A stretch of 48,452 nt of DNA from JANSWY01 sp038525605 (GTDB lineage: Bacteria; Bacteroidota; Bacteroidia; Cytophagales; Cyclobacteriaceae). The notes beneath the pieces were generated by a model that saw only the letters and a list, made by a program, of their open reading frames with translations, was not told where the DNA came from and did not search any database. Location: the NCBI GenBank assembly GCA_038525605.1, contig JBCBHL010000006.1, forward strand, positions 1 through 48,452. Reading direction: 5' to 3'. The translations under genes were made by a program, and so were the position numbers. This document shows, in pieces, positions 1 through 8,700 of this stretch. Positions within the stretch are counted from its first letter, which is position 1. Every line of letters starts with the position of its first letter.

Positions 1-1
1 C

Positions 2-214
2 TTGAACGAACTGAGTTCTTCTCTTAGTGAAAAGCTGGATGTGTTCCTGCAAGAAAAGCTTGCAACGTCCAAATTTAGATTCCCTGTATACAAGGTCGGC
101 AAAAAGAAAGTGAAGTATGAAATTCTTATTCCAATCAACGTAAGGGTTGACAGGTTCAATAGACAGCCTAAACCAAATTATATTTATCATGACCTTCAAT
201 TTCAGGAGTTTTAG
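2..214 (+). CDS. C-terminal part of an unrecognised protein (cut by window edge)
   Basis: An open frame runs from the first bases of the window to a TAG stop. No stop lies upstream within the window and the first usable codon is TTG at the very edge, so this is most simply the last 70 codons of a longer gene. The visible part is basic and hydrophilic, with a lysine-rich stretch (VGKKKVKYE) followed by alternating residues typical of beta strands. I do not recognise the family. It has no obvious link to the downstream lipoprotein gene, from which it is separated by 449 bp containing a repeat and a terminator. Confidence 0.5.
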   Translation: MNELSSSLSEKLDVFLQEKLATSKFRFPVYKVGKKKVKYEILIPINVRVDRFNRQPKPNYIYHDLQFQEF

Positions 215-320
215 TTATTGTAAACTACTCGTTTCTCCGATTGGTAATAGCTTGCTGTCAGCTGTGATCAGTGATAATGTGACTACAGGAACATGAGTGA
301 CAGTTGTTAAATCAAACAAA

Positions 321-351
321 AAAAGTGCACTCTGTTACGGAGTACACTTTT
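321..351. terminator. Terminator-like hairpin in repeat copy 1
   Basis: A 12 bp stem with one mismatch (321-332 against 340-351) flanked by A-run and T-run, so it could stop transcription in either direction. It is the duplicate of the hairpin at 1241-1271. Confidence 0.6.
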
Positions 352-452
352 AATCATTGTAGTAGGCATCTTGGGTATTAAGTAAAGCATTTGTACTACG
401 TCAAATGGTCTTTGCTCAATATTTTTAAGGTCTTATTATTCTCCCGTAGAAG

Positions 453-516
453 TTAAATATTTCTTCCATCTTAGCAGAGACTTTCCCCCGGATGGTAGTA
501 TAGTTTGTTCAAGGAT
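453..516 (-). pseudogene. Fragment of 2-oxoacid dehydrogenase E1 C-terminus
   Basis: Read on the minus strand this encodes the last about 20 codons of the E1 protein (start of the fragment ILEQT, then a frameshift after LPS caused by a one-base deletion, then the remains of the KMEEIFNF tail in another frame). It has no start codon and no upstream coding sequence, so it is a dead duplicate rather than a gene. Confidence 0.75.
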
Positions 517-663
517 TTTGTTAGCCAGATTTTCAATTAAATATACCATTTTTGTTCGTCATTTTTCTTTGAGATTTTGCAGGATGAGCTTGCTAAAGAA
601 TGAGTGGTAAGGCACGATTTTTGTAATCAGTTAGAAAACTATTTTCCAATAAATTATTTATCT

Positions 664-1194
664 ATGAAAACATTGACTAGTAAATTTAGCCTTATCCTGC
701 TTATTTTCTTATCCGTACTTTCTTCTTGTTTTGAAGAGGAAGATCAATTAACTGCAAGACCATTCGAACCAGAGAAAACTTCCACTTTTGTTGACGGGTT
801 TATATGGGGTAACAAGTTTGAGTCAAATGATGGAAGAGCAACTAAAACTACCTTAACACTTCCTGGTGGAAGAACCAAGGAAGTCTTTAGAATAAGCTTA
901 TTTAGCTCATTCGATTTAGATGATGGTAAATGCCAGATCACATTCAGAGATAATCATTATATCACTTTTCATCCACCCAGAGAGGTTGGTGAGCATGAGT
1001 TGTTCAAAGCAGATGATGATTACAACAGCGTATGGTTTAACACAACCAGCACTACAACAGATTTAAAGTCTTACTCAGGATCAATTGAAATTACCGCTAT
1101 CGATGAAACAAAAGTGGTAGGATCTATTGATGCAAGAATAGATAGTCAAACTTACGTGCAAGGAGATTTCGAAGTTCTTATCTGTCAGGAATAA
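664..1194 (+). CDS. Small secreted lipoprotein of unknown function
   Basis: The 176-residue protein begins with a short basic stretch, a hydrophobic core (LILLIFLSVL) and a lipobox SSC, giving a predicted lipidated Cys at about residue 22, followed by acidic residues EEEDQ. I chose the ATG at 664 because it starts directly at the signal peptide; the open frame extends upstream to 604 but would put 20 unrelated residues before it. The mature part is rich in Thr, Ser, Asp and beta-strand pattern (repeated T-T-L, SGSIEIT), as in small beta-sandwich surface lipoproteins. The family is not recognised. The gene sits alone between two direct repeats, which suggests it arrived in, or was bracketed by, a local duplication. 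Confidence 0.8.
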   Translation: MKTLTSKFSLILLIFLSVLSSCFEEEDQLTARPFEPEKTSTFVDGFIWGNKFESNDGRATKTTLTLPGGRTKEVFRISLFSSFDLDDGKCQITFRDNHYITFHPPREVGEHELFKADDDYNSVWFNTTSTTTDLKSYSGSIEITAIDETKVVGSIDARIDSQTYVQGDFEVLICQE

Positions 1195-1233
1195 GGAGTA
1201 TTTTGTTCCTAAACGATATTTCTTAATAATACT

Positions 1234-1438
1234 GATCAAAAAAAGTGTACCCTGTTAAGGTGTACACTTTTAATCATTGTAGTAGGCATTTTTGGGTATT
1301 AAGTAAAGCATTTGTACTACGTCAAAAAATCTTTACTCAATATTTTTAAGGTCTTATTATTATCCTTTAGAAGTTAAGTATTTCTTCCATCTTAGCAGAG
1401 ACTTTTTCCGCGGATGGTAGCATAGTTTGTTCAAGGAT
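1234..1438. repeat. Direct repeat copy 2 (intact E1 3' end plus terminator)
   Basis: This is the functional copy of the roughly 205 bp repeat, made up of the terminator hairpin, about 95 bp of intergenic sequence and the last 23 codons of the E1 gene on the minus strand. Copy 1 lies at 311-517, on the other side of the lipoprotein gene. Confidence 0.9.
1241..1271. terminator. Bidirectional terminator between lipoprotein and E1 genes
   Basis: AAAAGTGTAC (1241-1250) pairs perfectly with GTACACTTTT (1262-1271), with CCT/AGG pairing extending into the loop. A-run before and T-run after make it usable by the plus-strand lipoprotein gene and, on the other strand, by the E1 gene that ends at 1367. 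Confidence 0.75.
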
Positions 1439-3439
1439 GCTATTCAACGGAATGGCCGGAACTACTTCCGCTCCCTGCGTCAAGACTGGTGCATCCAGAA
1501 ATTTGAAACATTTCTCTGAAATTAATCCCGCAAGGGACCTGGCAAAGGTGCTGTTGACTGGTTCCTCTGTCAATACCAGGCATCTGCTGTTTCTTTGAAC
1601 AGACTCCATAATCATATCTTCATCTATCGGGTTGATAGTTCTCAGGTCTACAATCTCTATCCTACCCGGGAAGTTTTTAGCAGCATTCAGTGCCCAGTGG
1701 ACGCCCATTCCGTAGGTGATGACGGTCATAGACTCCCCATCTTCAACAGCTTCTTCCGTGGTTGTCAGCGCATATCTTCCTTTTCCAAACGGGATTATGT
1801 AGTCAGCATCCGGTTCTTTCACTTTTGCAGCTAATGTACCTGGCACTTTAGACCAGTAAAGTCCTTTATGTTCAAAAATCACTACCGGGTTTGGATCATG
1901 ATAGGCACTTTTTAGCAAACCCTTTAAATCTGCACCATTACTTGGATAAGCGATTTTAACACCTCTGATATTTGCTACCACAGATTCCACACTGGAGCTG
2001 TGATACGGTCCGCCACTACCATAGGCACCGATTGGTACTCGGAGAACCATGCTGGCAGGCCATTTGCCATTAGATAGATAATAAGATCTGCTAACTTCAG
2101 TGAACAACTGGTTCAATCCCGGCCAGATGTAATCTGCAAATTGTACTTCCACGAAAGGTTTCAGGCCTGTTGCTGACATACCCACTGTGGAACCTACGAT
2201 GAAGGCTTCCTGAATAGGTGTGTTAAAAACCCGGTCATTACCAAATTTCTTAGCTAGGTTAGCAGCTTCTCTGAAAACACCACCGAGCCTATGCCCCACA
2301 TCCTGACCGTAGAGCAGACACTCAGGATGTTCACGCATCAATTCTTCGATAGCATGTAGCGCACAGTCTACCATAACGGTATCCGTTCCGTTAGCAGGCT
2401 CGCGTTCTCCCTTTTCTTCCATTACAGGAGTTGGTGCATAATCGAATGTAAATAGGTCGGAAGGGGAGGGGTCTTCTGCGTCAAAGGCTCTTTCATAGTC
2501 GGCCCTTACTTCCAGTCCGATGCTTTTTTCAATTTTGGTGAGTTCTTTTTCTGTAAAGCCCTGCTCCAGCAAAAGGTCTCTGAGCTTCGGATAGGGATCC
2601 ATCAGCCTGTCTTCTTCCAGATCATCTCGGTACCATTCCATTCTTACTCCGGAAGTATGGTGATTCAGGAGTGGTACGGATGCATGTACCAGGAATGGAC
2701 GTCTTTCAGTCCTGATTTTTTTGATGACTGATTTCAGTGTATTGTAACTTTCAACGAAATCAGTTCCGTCAATACTCACCGATTCTATTCCGTGAAATCC
2801 TTTGATATAGTCTGAAGCATTCTGGGCTCTGGTTTCTTTGGCGTCTGCTGAGATGTCCCATTCGTTATCCTGAACAAGAAACAGGATCGGGAATTGTTTT
2901 AAGGCCGCCATCTGGAATGCTTCAGCAACCTCACCTTCGGTAACAGATGCATCTCCCAGGGAACAAACAACGAGGGGAGCGTTTTTACCGAAATCTTCTG
3001 CAATACCTATTTTTTCTTTATACTGAATACCCATGGCCACACCAGTAGAAGGAATGGCCTGCATACCCGTTGCAGAAGACTGATGCGGGATTTTAGGCTT
3101 ATCAGGATCATTTAAGCTGGGGTGTGAATAATAAGTTCTTCCTCCTGAGAAAGGATCGTCCTTTTTTGCATGAAGTTGAAGCATCAGGTCATAAGGTGTC
3201 ATGCCGATTCCCAACAAAATAGAATCATCTCTGTAGTAGGGGAATACAAAATCCTGAGGTAACAACTGCATGGATACTGCTAGCTGAATAGCTTCGTGCC
3301 CTCTGGAAGTAGCATGTACATATTTGGAGGCCTGCTTGAAGTTTTCTTCATATACTTCCGCCATTGTTTTGGCAGTGCACATGAGTTCAAAACCTTCTCT
3401 CAGTACTTTTTTAGTGATGTTTATCTTCTCAGCTATCAT
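1367..3439 (-). CDS. 2-oxoacid dehydrogenase E1 component, fused alpha and beta subunits
   Basis: This 690-residue protein joins both halves of a thiamine-diphosphate-dependent E1, which decarboxylates a branched-chain or related 2-oxoacid and passes the acyl group to the E2 lipoyl domain. Residues 1-340 are alpha-like with the TPP motif running from GDAS (about 162) to QDNEW (about 190). Residues from about 355 are beta-like, with the transketolase pyrimidine-binding region (LLYGQDVGHRLGGVF) and a C-terminal transketolase domain from about 560. Fused E1 proteins of this size are normal in Bacteroidota. No E2 or E3 gene is adjacent. The gene follows paaY by 121 bp on the same strand, so it may be read as the distal end of the paa operon or from its own promoter. 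Exact substrate is not determinable; branched-chain 2-oxoacids are the usual assignment. Confidence 0.9.
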   Translation of the reverse strand: MIAEKINITKKVLREGFELMCTAKTMAEVYEENFKQASKYVHATSRGHEAIQLAVSMQLLPQDFVFPYYRDDSILLGIGMTPYDLMLQLHAKKDDPFSGGRTYYSHPSLNDPDKPKIPHQSSATGMQAIPSTGVAMGIQYKEKIGIAEDFGKNAPLVVCSLGDASVTEGEVAEAFQMAALKQFPILFLVQDNEWDISADAKETRAQNASDYIKGFHGIESVSIDGTDFVESYNTLKSVIKKIRTERRPFLVHASVPLLNHHTSGVRMEWYRDDLEEDRLMDPYPKLRDLLLEQGFTEKELTKIEKSIGLEVRADYERAFDAEDPSPSDLFTFDYAPTPVMEEKGEREPANGTDTVMVDCALHAIEELMREHPECLLYGQDVGHRLGGVFREAANLAKKFGNDRVFNTPIQEAFIVGSTVGMSATGLKPFVEVQFADYIWPGLNQLFTEVSRSYYLSNGKWPASMVLRVPIGAYGSGGPYHSSSVESVVANIRGVKIAYPSNGADLKGLLKSAYHDPNPVVIFEHKGLYWSKVPGTLAAKVKEPDADYIIPFGKGRYALTTTEEAVEDGESMTVITYGMGVHWALNAAKNFPGRIEIVDLRTINPIDEDMIMESVQRNSRCLVLTEEPVNSTFARSLAGLISEKCFKFLDAPVLTQGAEVVPAIPLNSILEQTMLPSAEKVSAKMEEILNF

Positions 3440-3560
3440 ATTTGGGTTGTTTGTTCTTTACTTCTATTTCTTTAATTGAGCAGTTGTTAGTAGTCGCTAA
3501 TCTTTATTTACTACTTGATTCCTTTATCCATTGTAGCTTTATCGTAGACGGAATAATTCT

Positions 3561-4160
3561 TCATTCCTCTTTTTTAATCTCTTCCCAGGTTTGGTATAAT
3601 GTTTCCTGTTTGGGCTGATATACCGGTTTACTCGATAATGCTTCGGTTTCTTTCAGCGTTTCATGGCATTCTCGGGGTAGCTTCTGATATAAGGCAGTTC
3701 CCTTTGTTTTCCATGCGAGCATTTCATCGCTGACCTCTTTGATCACTTTAGCAGGATTTCCCACTACCAGACTTCTCGCTTTGATATGATCTTTTGCTTT
3801 CACGAAACTTAACGCACCAACGATGCATTCTTTTTCGATAATCACATCATCCATGATCACTGAATTCATCCCCACCAATACATTTTCACCGATATGAGCA
3901 CCATGAATCACAGCACCGTGACCAATGTGAGCGCCCTTTTCCAGCCTGACTGTAATTCCCGGAAACATGTGTACCGTACAATTTTCCTGTACGTTACAGC
4001 CATCCTCTATCACAATGCCTCCCCAATCGCCTCTTATTGCTGCTCCAGGTCCTATGTATACGTCCTTTCCAATGGTTACATTGCCAGTCACAGCCGCAAG
4101 AGGGTGTACAAATGCGGATGGGTGAACAATGGGGGTGAAACCTTTGAATTCGTATATCAT
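3561..4160 (-). CDS. paaY: PaaY, hexapeptide-repeat thioesterase of phenylacetate degradation
   Basis: A 199-residue left-handed beta-helix protein of the gamma-carbonic-anhydrase-like group. Isoleucine/valine-rich hexapeptide repeats fill residues 12-125, and the metal-binding histidines are visible at about 64 (TVHMF), 81 and 86 (GHIGHGAVIHG). The C-terminal helical tail after VVGNPAKVIKEVSDEMLAWK matches the known PaaY layout and length. In characterised paa pathways PaaY hydrolyses dead-end ring CoA thioesters (2-hydroxycyclohepta-trienecarbonyl-CoA type products), freeing CoA. The start ATG overlaps the stop of the upstream hydratase gene by 4 bp (ATGA), showing translational coupling within the paa operon. 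Confidence 0.93.
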   Translation of the reverse strand: MIYEFKGFTPIVHPSAFVHPLAAVTGNVTIGKDVYIGPGAAIRGDWGGIVIEDGCNVQENCTVHMFPGITVRLEKGAHIGHGAVIHGAHIGENVLVGMNSVIMDDVIIEKECIVGALSFVKAKDHIKARSLVVGNPAKVIKEVSDEMLAWKTKGTALYQKLPRECHETLKETEALSSKPVYQPKQETLYQTWEEIKKEE

Positions 4161-4924
4161 ACCTTGTCTTTGTATTTTGCCAGTTCTTTTTTGGTATAGT
4201 CTGATAACACCAGTTGGCCACTCATACCAGCTCTTTCGGAAAGTAACTCATCCCAGTGATCAGTCCCTGTCCAGGTAGCCTGTTTGATCAGTTTCCTCGC
4301 CTCAGGGTTTGTATTGATCAGCTTTTCAGCTAAGGCCTGAATTCTGGCATCCATTGCCGTTACATCTTCGAAAACTTCGTAGAAAAGTCCTTTCTCTTTA
4401 GCCCAGGTGGCTGGGTAAAACTCAGATGCATCGATTGCCAACTGAGTAAATGCCGATGTTCCGACTTTTCTTTCCACAGCAGGACCTACAACAAATGGAC
4501 CTATACCTACCATCAACTCACTGAGTTTGATTGAGGCAAATTTTGTAGCAAAACAGTAATCAACAGCAGAAGCTACACCTACTCCACCGCCTACAGCTTT
4601 GCCCTGCACTCTGCCCAGGATAATTTTTGGGCATTTTCTACAAGCGTTGATGACGGTGGCAAACCCCATGAAAAACTTTTTGCCTGTATCAAAATCATCA
4701 ATAGTAATCAACTCAGTGAAGCTGGCGCCAGCGCAGAATGTTCTTTCGCCACCGCTTTTCAATATAATCACCTCCACAGCATCATCGTTTCCTGCTGTTG
4801 TAATGGTATCTGCAAGTTTTTTTAAAATATCTCCGGGCAGTGAATTGTGCGCCGGATGGAAAAAAGTAATGGTTGCAATTCCATTATCCGCTTTCTCTAT
4901 GTTTACGTATGCTTCTTGTGACAT
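4157..4924 (-). CDS. Enoyl-CoA hydratase/isomerase family protein, PaaF-like role
   Basis: A 255-residue crotonase. The oxyanion-hole segments TFCAGASFTEL (about 60-71) and GKAVGGGVGVASAVD (about 105-120) are present, and a Glu in KLSELMVGIG occupies the place of a catalytic hydratase Glu. The window has a separate PaaG, so this second crotonase is the best candidate for the 2,3-dehydroadipyl-CoA hydratase step (PaaF) of the pathway, although its sequence is not a close PaaF match by eye and related methylglutaconyl-CoA hydratase-like functions are possible. It starts 6 bp downstream of the paaZ stop and overlaps paaY by 4 bp, so it belongs to the operon. Confidence 0.85.
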   Translation of the reverse strand: MSQEAYVNIEKADNGIATITFFHPAHNSLPGDILKKLADTITTAGNDDAVEVIILKSGGERTFCAGASFTELITIDDFDTGKKFFMGFATVINACRKCPKIILGRVQGKAVGGGVGVASAVDYCFATKFASIKLSELMVGIGPFVVGPAVERKVGTSAFTQLAIDASEFYPATWAKEKGLFYEVFEDVTAMDARIQALAEKLINTNPEARKLIKQATWTGTDHWDELLSERAGMSGQLVLSDYTKKELAKYKDKV

Positions 4925-4930
4925 GTCTTC

Positions 4931-7423
4931 TTATCCTATCAATCCAAATTGTTCAAAGTGATGATGAAAATGCTTTCTGTTGAGTAAATCCCAGTGTTCT
5001 TTGTCCAAATCTCCAAAAACAGAGTTTGCATGCTTCGCTTCTGGATTTGCTCTATAGTAGGATTCAAATTCCTGATATGCATTGATCAGGGCTTTTTTAG
5101 CATCTTTTAGTGAAGCATGTTTCAGTTCCTGTAATACACCACTTTCATAATCGGGATTGTTGTAGTCGCGTGGCATAGGGTAGTAGTTCCACAGAGAATC
5201 CTGGTATTTTTCCAGCTTTTCAGCAGGGGTTACTATAGTTCTCTTGATCTTGCCAACAGCTGCATACAGTCCTTCTTCCATATGTTCCACCATGTGTTGA
5301 GGTGTCATCACACCCCATTCGGCCTTGTGATTTTCTGTCAGCTTCTCCAGTTGAGACGCAAGTACTTTTTTGTTGAACTCTGCGAATGGAGGAGTTTTCT
5401 GAACGAGTGTTAAGACAGTTGCTGTAGCACACAATTCTTCCTCCTGATCGAAAACTTCGACAAACCATTTCACAACTCCCGAAGGATGCTCTTTGCCTCT
5501 GCTGTCCCGATCTACTTTCTGCTTACAGGTAAGCCTTACCTGTACCGTATCATTGTGATAAAGCGGTTTTAAGAACCTGCACTCATCCAGTCCGTAATTC
5601 GCTGAAACCGGTCCTTTGTTAGGATAAACGAACAATCCGGCAGCTGCTGCTAATATGAAGTAGCCATGTACTGCCCTTTTTTCAAAGATCGATCCGCCTA
5701 AAGAGGTAATATCGGTATGTGCATAGAAATGATCCCAGGTCAGGTTAGAGAAGTTGATGATGTCGGAATCTGTTAATGTTCTCTTGTGGGTCAATAAAGA
5801 CATGCCCGGTTCGATATCTTCGAAATGATAACTGAATGGATGTTTGTCAGTATCAATATATTCAGCACCTTGCTGATAAATCCCTGTGATAGCTGAAATT
5901 GTAGTTGGGCTACCTTGAATAGCGCATCGTTGCATGTAGTGTTTTATACCTCTCATGCCACCCATTTCTTCGCCTCCACCAGCTCTTCCCGGTCCGCCGT
6001 GCACCAGTGTAGGTAAAGGTGACCCATGTCCTGTGCTTTGCTTCGCACTTTCTTTATTCAGTACCAGGATTCTTCCATGATGACTGGCAGCTCCCACGAC
6101 GAAATCAGTAGCAATTGTATCATCTCCGGTCGCAATGGAACAGCAAAGTGAACCTTTACCCATTTTGGCCAGGTTGATAGCGTCATCAACGCCATTGTAA
6201 GGAATGATCGTACTCACAGGACCGAAAGCCTCTACTTCATGAACTGCAGTATTTTTGTAAGGATCTTTTTCCAGTAATAGGATTGGACTTAAAAATGCTC
6301 CTTTACTGGCATCTGCCTGATGTACCTCTACTTTGTCAAGATCGCCATAAACAATCTCCGCTGTCTGAGATAACTCTTTTACTCTGTCTCTGACTTCTTC
6401 TACCTGGTCCTTGCTGACTAATGCACCCATTCTCACTTCTTTCAAAGAAGGATCACCAATAACAGTTTTGGCAAGTGACTTTCCGAGAGCGATCTGTACG
6501 TCTTCAACAAGTTTTTCAGGAACGATAATTCTTCTGATGGCAGTACATTTCTGACCGCATTTAACCGTCATTTCTCTTTTTACTTCTCTGATGAACAGGT
6601 CAAATTCAGCAGTTCCTGGAACGGCATCTTCTCCAAGAACAGAGCAGTTCAGTGAATCAGCTTCCATATTGAAAGGAACAGATTCATTGATCAGCCTCGG
6701 ATTTGATTTGAGCATTCTTCCTGTATCTGCTGATCCCGTGAAGGTGACGACATCCTGAGATTCAGTAAAGTCCAGAATACCTCGTGCCGATCCGCATATC
6801 AGCTGAAGTGCGCCCTCCGGTAAAATACCTGAAGCAATGATTTCTTTGACAACCGCTTCTGTTAAAAACGCAGTGGTTGTCGCTGGCTTTACCACTGCAG
6901 GTACACCAGCCATCCAGTTCACGGCGCATTTTTCAAGCATACCCCAAACTGGGAAATTGAATGCGTTGATATGAATTGCGACACCTTCTTTGGGCACCAT
7001 GATGTGGTGCCCCATGAACCTTCCGCCTCTCGACAAATCTATCGGTTCACCATCTACATGATAGGGTCTGTTAGGAAATAGTTTTCGCAGGGAAGCGTTG
7101 GCAAATAAATTACCAAACCCGCCTTCAATGTCAATCCAGCTATCAGCCTTTGTTGCTCCAGTCTGATAACTGATTTGGTAAAACTGATCTTTCTTTTTGG
7201 TAAGGTAGAGTGCCAGTTTTTTCAACATGTTGCCTCTTTCCTGAAAGGTCATTTTTCGTAAAGCATGACTATTGTCTCTGCCATATTGTAAAATGTCTTT
7301 GAAATCCAGGCCTTTGGTAGTTGCCGCAGTAATGACCTCACCGGTTACTGCACTATGAATCAACTGTCCGTCACCATCGCCGGTGACCCAATTTCCCTGT
7401 ACGTAATTTCCTAATTTGTCCAT
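4931..7423 (-). CDS. paaZ: PaaZ, oxepin-CoA hydrolase / semialdehyde dehydrogenase with extra C-terminal domain
   Basis: An 830-residue bifunctional ring-opening enzyme. Residues 1-520 form an aldehyde dehydrogenase with the catalytic Glu at 254 (NMEADSLN) and nucleophile Cys at 293 (GQKCTAIRR). Residues 525-680 form a MaoC-type hydratase with Asp564 and His569 (WDHFYAHTD), five apart as in known PaaZ. E. coli PaaZ is about 680 residues; here a further about 150 residues follow, with PQHMVEHMEEGL near 708 and GDLDKEHWDLLNRKHF to the end, resembling the DinB/DUF1569 superfamily. I chose the ATG at 7423 (MDKLGNYVQGNW) because the frame upstream of it overlaps the paaJ 3' end and is unlike PaaZ. 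The gene lies 53 bp after paaJ. Confidence 0.93.
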   Translation of the reverse strand: MDKLGNYVQGNWVTGDGDGQLIHSAVTGEVITAATTKGLDFKDILQYGRDNSHALRKMTFQERGNMLKKLALYLTKKKDQFYQISYQTGATKADSWIDIEGGFGNLFANASLRKLFPNRPYHVDGEPIDLSRGGRFMGHHIMVPKEGVAIHINAFNFPVWGMLEKCAVNWMAGVPAVVKPATTTAFLTEAVVKEIIASGILPEGALQLICGSARGILDFTESQDVVTFTGSADTGRMLKSNPRLINESVPFNMEADSLNCSVLGEDAVPGTAEFDLFIREVKREMTVKCGQKCTAIRRIIVPEKLVEDVQIALGKSLAKTVIGDPSLKEVRMGALVSKDQVEEVRDRVKELSQTAEIVYGDLDKVEVHQADASKGAFLSPILLLEKDPYKNTAVHEVEAFGPVSTIIPYNGVDDAINLAKMGKGSLCCSIATGDDTIATDFVVGAASHHGRILVLNKESAKQSTGHGSPLPTLVHGGPGRAGGGEEMGGMRGIKHYMQRCAIQGSPTTISAITGIYQQGAEYIDTDKHPFSYHFEDIEPGMSLLTHKRTLTDSDIINFSNLTWDHFYAHTDITSLGGSIFEKRAVHGYFILAAAAGLFVYPNKGPVSANYGLDECRFLKPLYHNDTVQVRLTCKQKVDRDSRGKEHPSGVVKWFVEVFDQEEELCATATVLTLVQKTPPFAEFNKKVLASQLEKLTENHKAEWGVMTPQHMVEHMEEGLYAAVGKIKRTIVTPAEKLEKYQDSLWNYYPMPRDYNNPDYESGVLQELKHASLKDAKKALINAYQEFESYYRANPEAKHANSVFGDLDKEHWDLLNRKHFHHHFEQFGLIG

Positions 7424-7476
7424 TTTGGTTATGTTTTTATTTGCTCCGCGAACTGTACTCGCAGATAATCTCTTTT

Positions 7477-8700
7477 CTAGGCTTTCTCCAGAATGGTGGC
7501 GTACCCTTGCCCAACACCAATACACATAGTTACCAAAGCATACTTTTTACCTGTCAATGAAAGCTCTAAGGCTGCCGAATGCATGATTCTTGCTCCTGTA
7601 ACACCAAGGGGATGGCCAATGGCAATTGCACCTCCATTCGGATTGATCCTCGGATCATTGTCCTCAAGTCCCCACTCCCGAATACAGGCAAGCGCCTGAG
7701 AAGCAAATGCTTCATTTAGTTCAATAAGGTCTACATCATTCCAGGTAAGCCCTGCTTTTTGTAAAGCTTTATTAGAGGCCAACACTGGTCCGATTCCCAT
7801 GATGCGAGGCTCAACACCTACCACTGCTGAGCTGACAATCCGAGCGAGTGGTTTCATATTGTATTGTTTCACTGCGTCTTCCGACGCTATCAGTGTGGCA
7901 GCAGCACCATCATTAAGGCCTGAGGCATTTCCTGCGGTCACAGTACCACCATTTTCTTCTTTTTTGAAAGCAGGCCTCAGTTTTGCCAGTCCTTCCATAG
8001 TGGAGTTAGCTCTGATAAATTCATCATTGCTAAAAATGATCGGGTCGGCTTTTCTTTGCGGAATTTCAACTGATACAATTTCTTTAGATAACCTGCCTGA
8101 CGCCTGTGCAGCACCTGCTTTTTGTTGAGACCATAAGGCGAATTGATCCTGATCTTCTCTTGAGATATGATACTTTTCTACCAGGTTTTCAGCTGTTTGG
8201 CCCATGCTGTCAGTACCAAAAAGTGTATGCATTTTTTTGTTGACGAATCTCCATCCGAAGCTGGAATCATGCATCTGCACGTCCTGCCCGAATGGGGAAG
8301 AGGCTTTTGACATTACCCAGGGTCCGCGAGTCATATTTTCAACTCCGCCGGAAATAAAGATATCACCATCTCCGGTTTTGATCGCCCTGTTGGCATGGAT
8401 AATGGCAGACATTCCAGAAGAACAAAGCCTGTTGACTGTCTCACCCGGAACCGAGAAGGGTAGACCTGCCAGTAGCAAACTCATTCTGGCAACATTCCTG
8501 TTATCCTCTCCCGCCTGATTGGCACAGCCTAATATAACATCATCAATGGCATCAGAAGGGACGTTGGCATTTCGGCTCATCAACTCTCTGATTGGAATAG
8601 CACCTAAATCATCGGTTCGTATAGTTGATAGCGTTCCTTTAAACTTCCCGATTGGTGTTCTGATTCCATCAATGATAAAGGCATCCTTCATTTTGCTCAT
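7477..8700 (-). CDS. paaJ: PaaJ, 3-oxoadipyl-CoA / 3-oxo-5,6-dehydrosuberyl-CoA thiolase
   Basis: A 407-residue thiolase, the usual length. The nucleophilic Cys is at 93 (RLCSSGMSA), the NEAFASQA loop is near 328, the active-site His at 363 (GGAIAIGHPLG) and the second Cys at 393 (MCIGVGQG). The N-terminal half is strikingly similar to E. coli PaaJ (VILGCANQAGEDNRNVAR, GWRFVN, GTDSM). It carries out the two thiolytic cleavages of the pathway, releasing acetyl-CoA and finally succinyl-CoA. The ATG at 8700 overlaps the paaI stop by 4 bp, supporting this start over the Met three codons later. Confidence 0.95.
   Translation of the reverse strand: MSKMKDAFIIDGIRTPIGKFKGTLSTIRTDDLGAIPIRELMSRNANVPSDAIDDVILGCANQAGEDNRNVARMSLLLAGLPFSVPGETVNRLCSSGMSAIIHANRAIKTGDGDIFISGGVENMTRGPWVMSKASSPFGQDVQMHDSSFGWRFVNKKMHTLFGTDSMGQTAENLVEKYHISREDQDQFALWSQQKAGAAQASGRLSKEIVSVEIPQRKADPIIFSNDEFIRANSTMEGLAKLRPAFKKEENGGTVTAGNASGLNDGAAATLIASEDAVKQYNMKPLARIVSSAVVGVEPRIMGIGPVLASNKALQKAGLTWNDVDLIELNEAFASQALACIREWGLEDNDPRINPNGGAIAIGHPLGVTGARIMHSAALELSLTGKKYALVTMCIGVGQGYATILEKA

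Larger units (their letters stand above)
311..517. repeat. Direct repeat copy 1 (degraded E1 3' end plus terminator)
   Basis: This segment matches 1234-1438 base for base over most of its length, including the terminator hairpin, the string GTAGTAGGCAT, AAAGCATTTGTACTACGTCAA-like sequence and the last codons of the E1 gene on the minus strand. The match stops sharply after CAAGGAT. Copy 1 is the decayed one: it has lost one base near position 487, which shifts the E1 reading frame, and the TAA stop triplet of the true gene reads TAC here. Confidence 0.9.
215..663. other. Gene-free stretch with decayed duplicate of the E1 3' end
   Basis: No open frame here looks coding. The middle part (about 311-517) is a degraded second copy of the 3' end and terminator of the E1 gene found at 1234-1438. 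The remainder (about 517-663) is AT-rich and should hold the promoter of the lipoprotein gene, but no convincing promoter element is visible. Confidence 0.7.

Noticed and set aside
311..1438. Direct repeats as ends of an insertion sequence
   Set aside because: There is no transposase and no terminal inverted repeats, and the repeated unit is a gene end with its terminator.
7424..7525. Longer PaaZ start giving 34 more residues
   Set aside because: The extension overlaps the end of paaJ and does not resemble PaaZ; the ATG at 7423 starts exactly at the conserved N-terminus.
7799..8128. Plus-strand frame of 109 codons inside the thiolase gene
   Set aside because: It is antisense to strongly conserved paaJ codons and has no recognisable features; several similar frames lie opposite paaJ.
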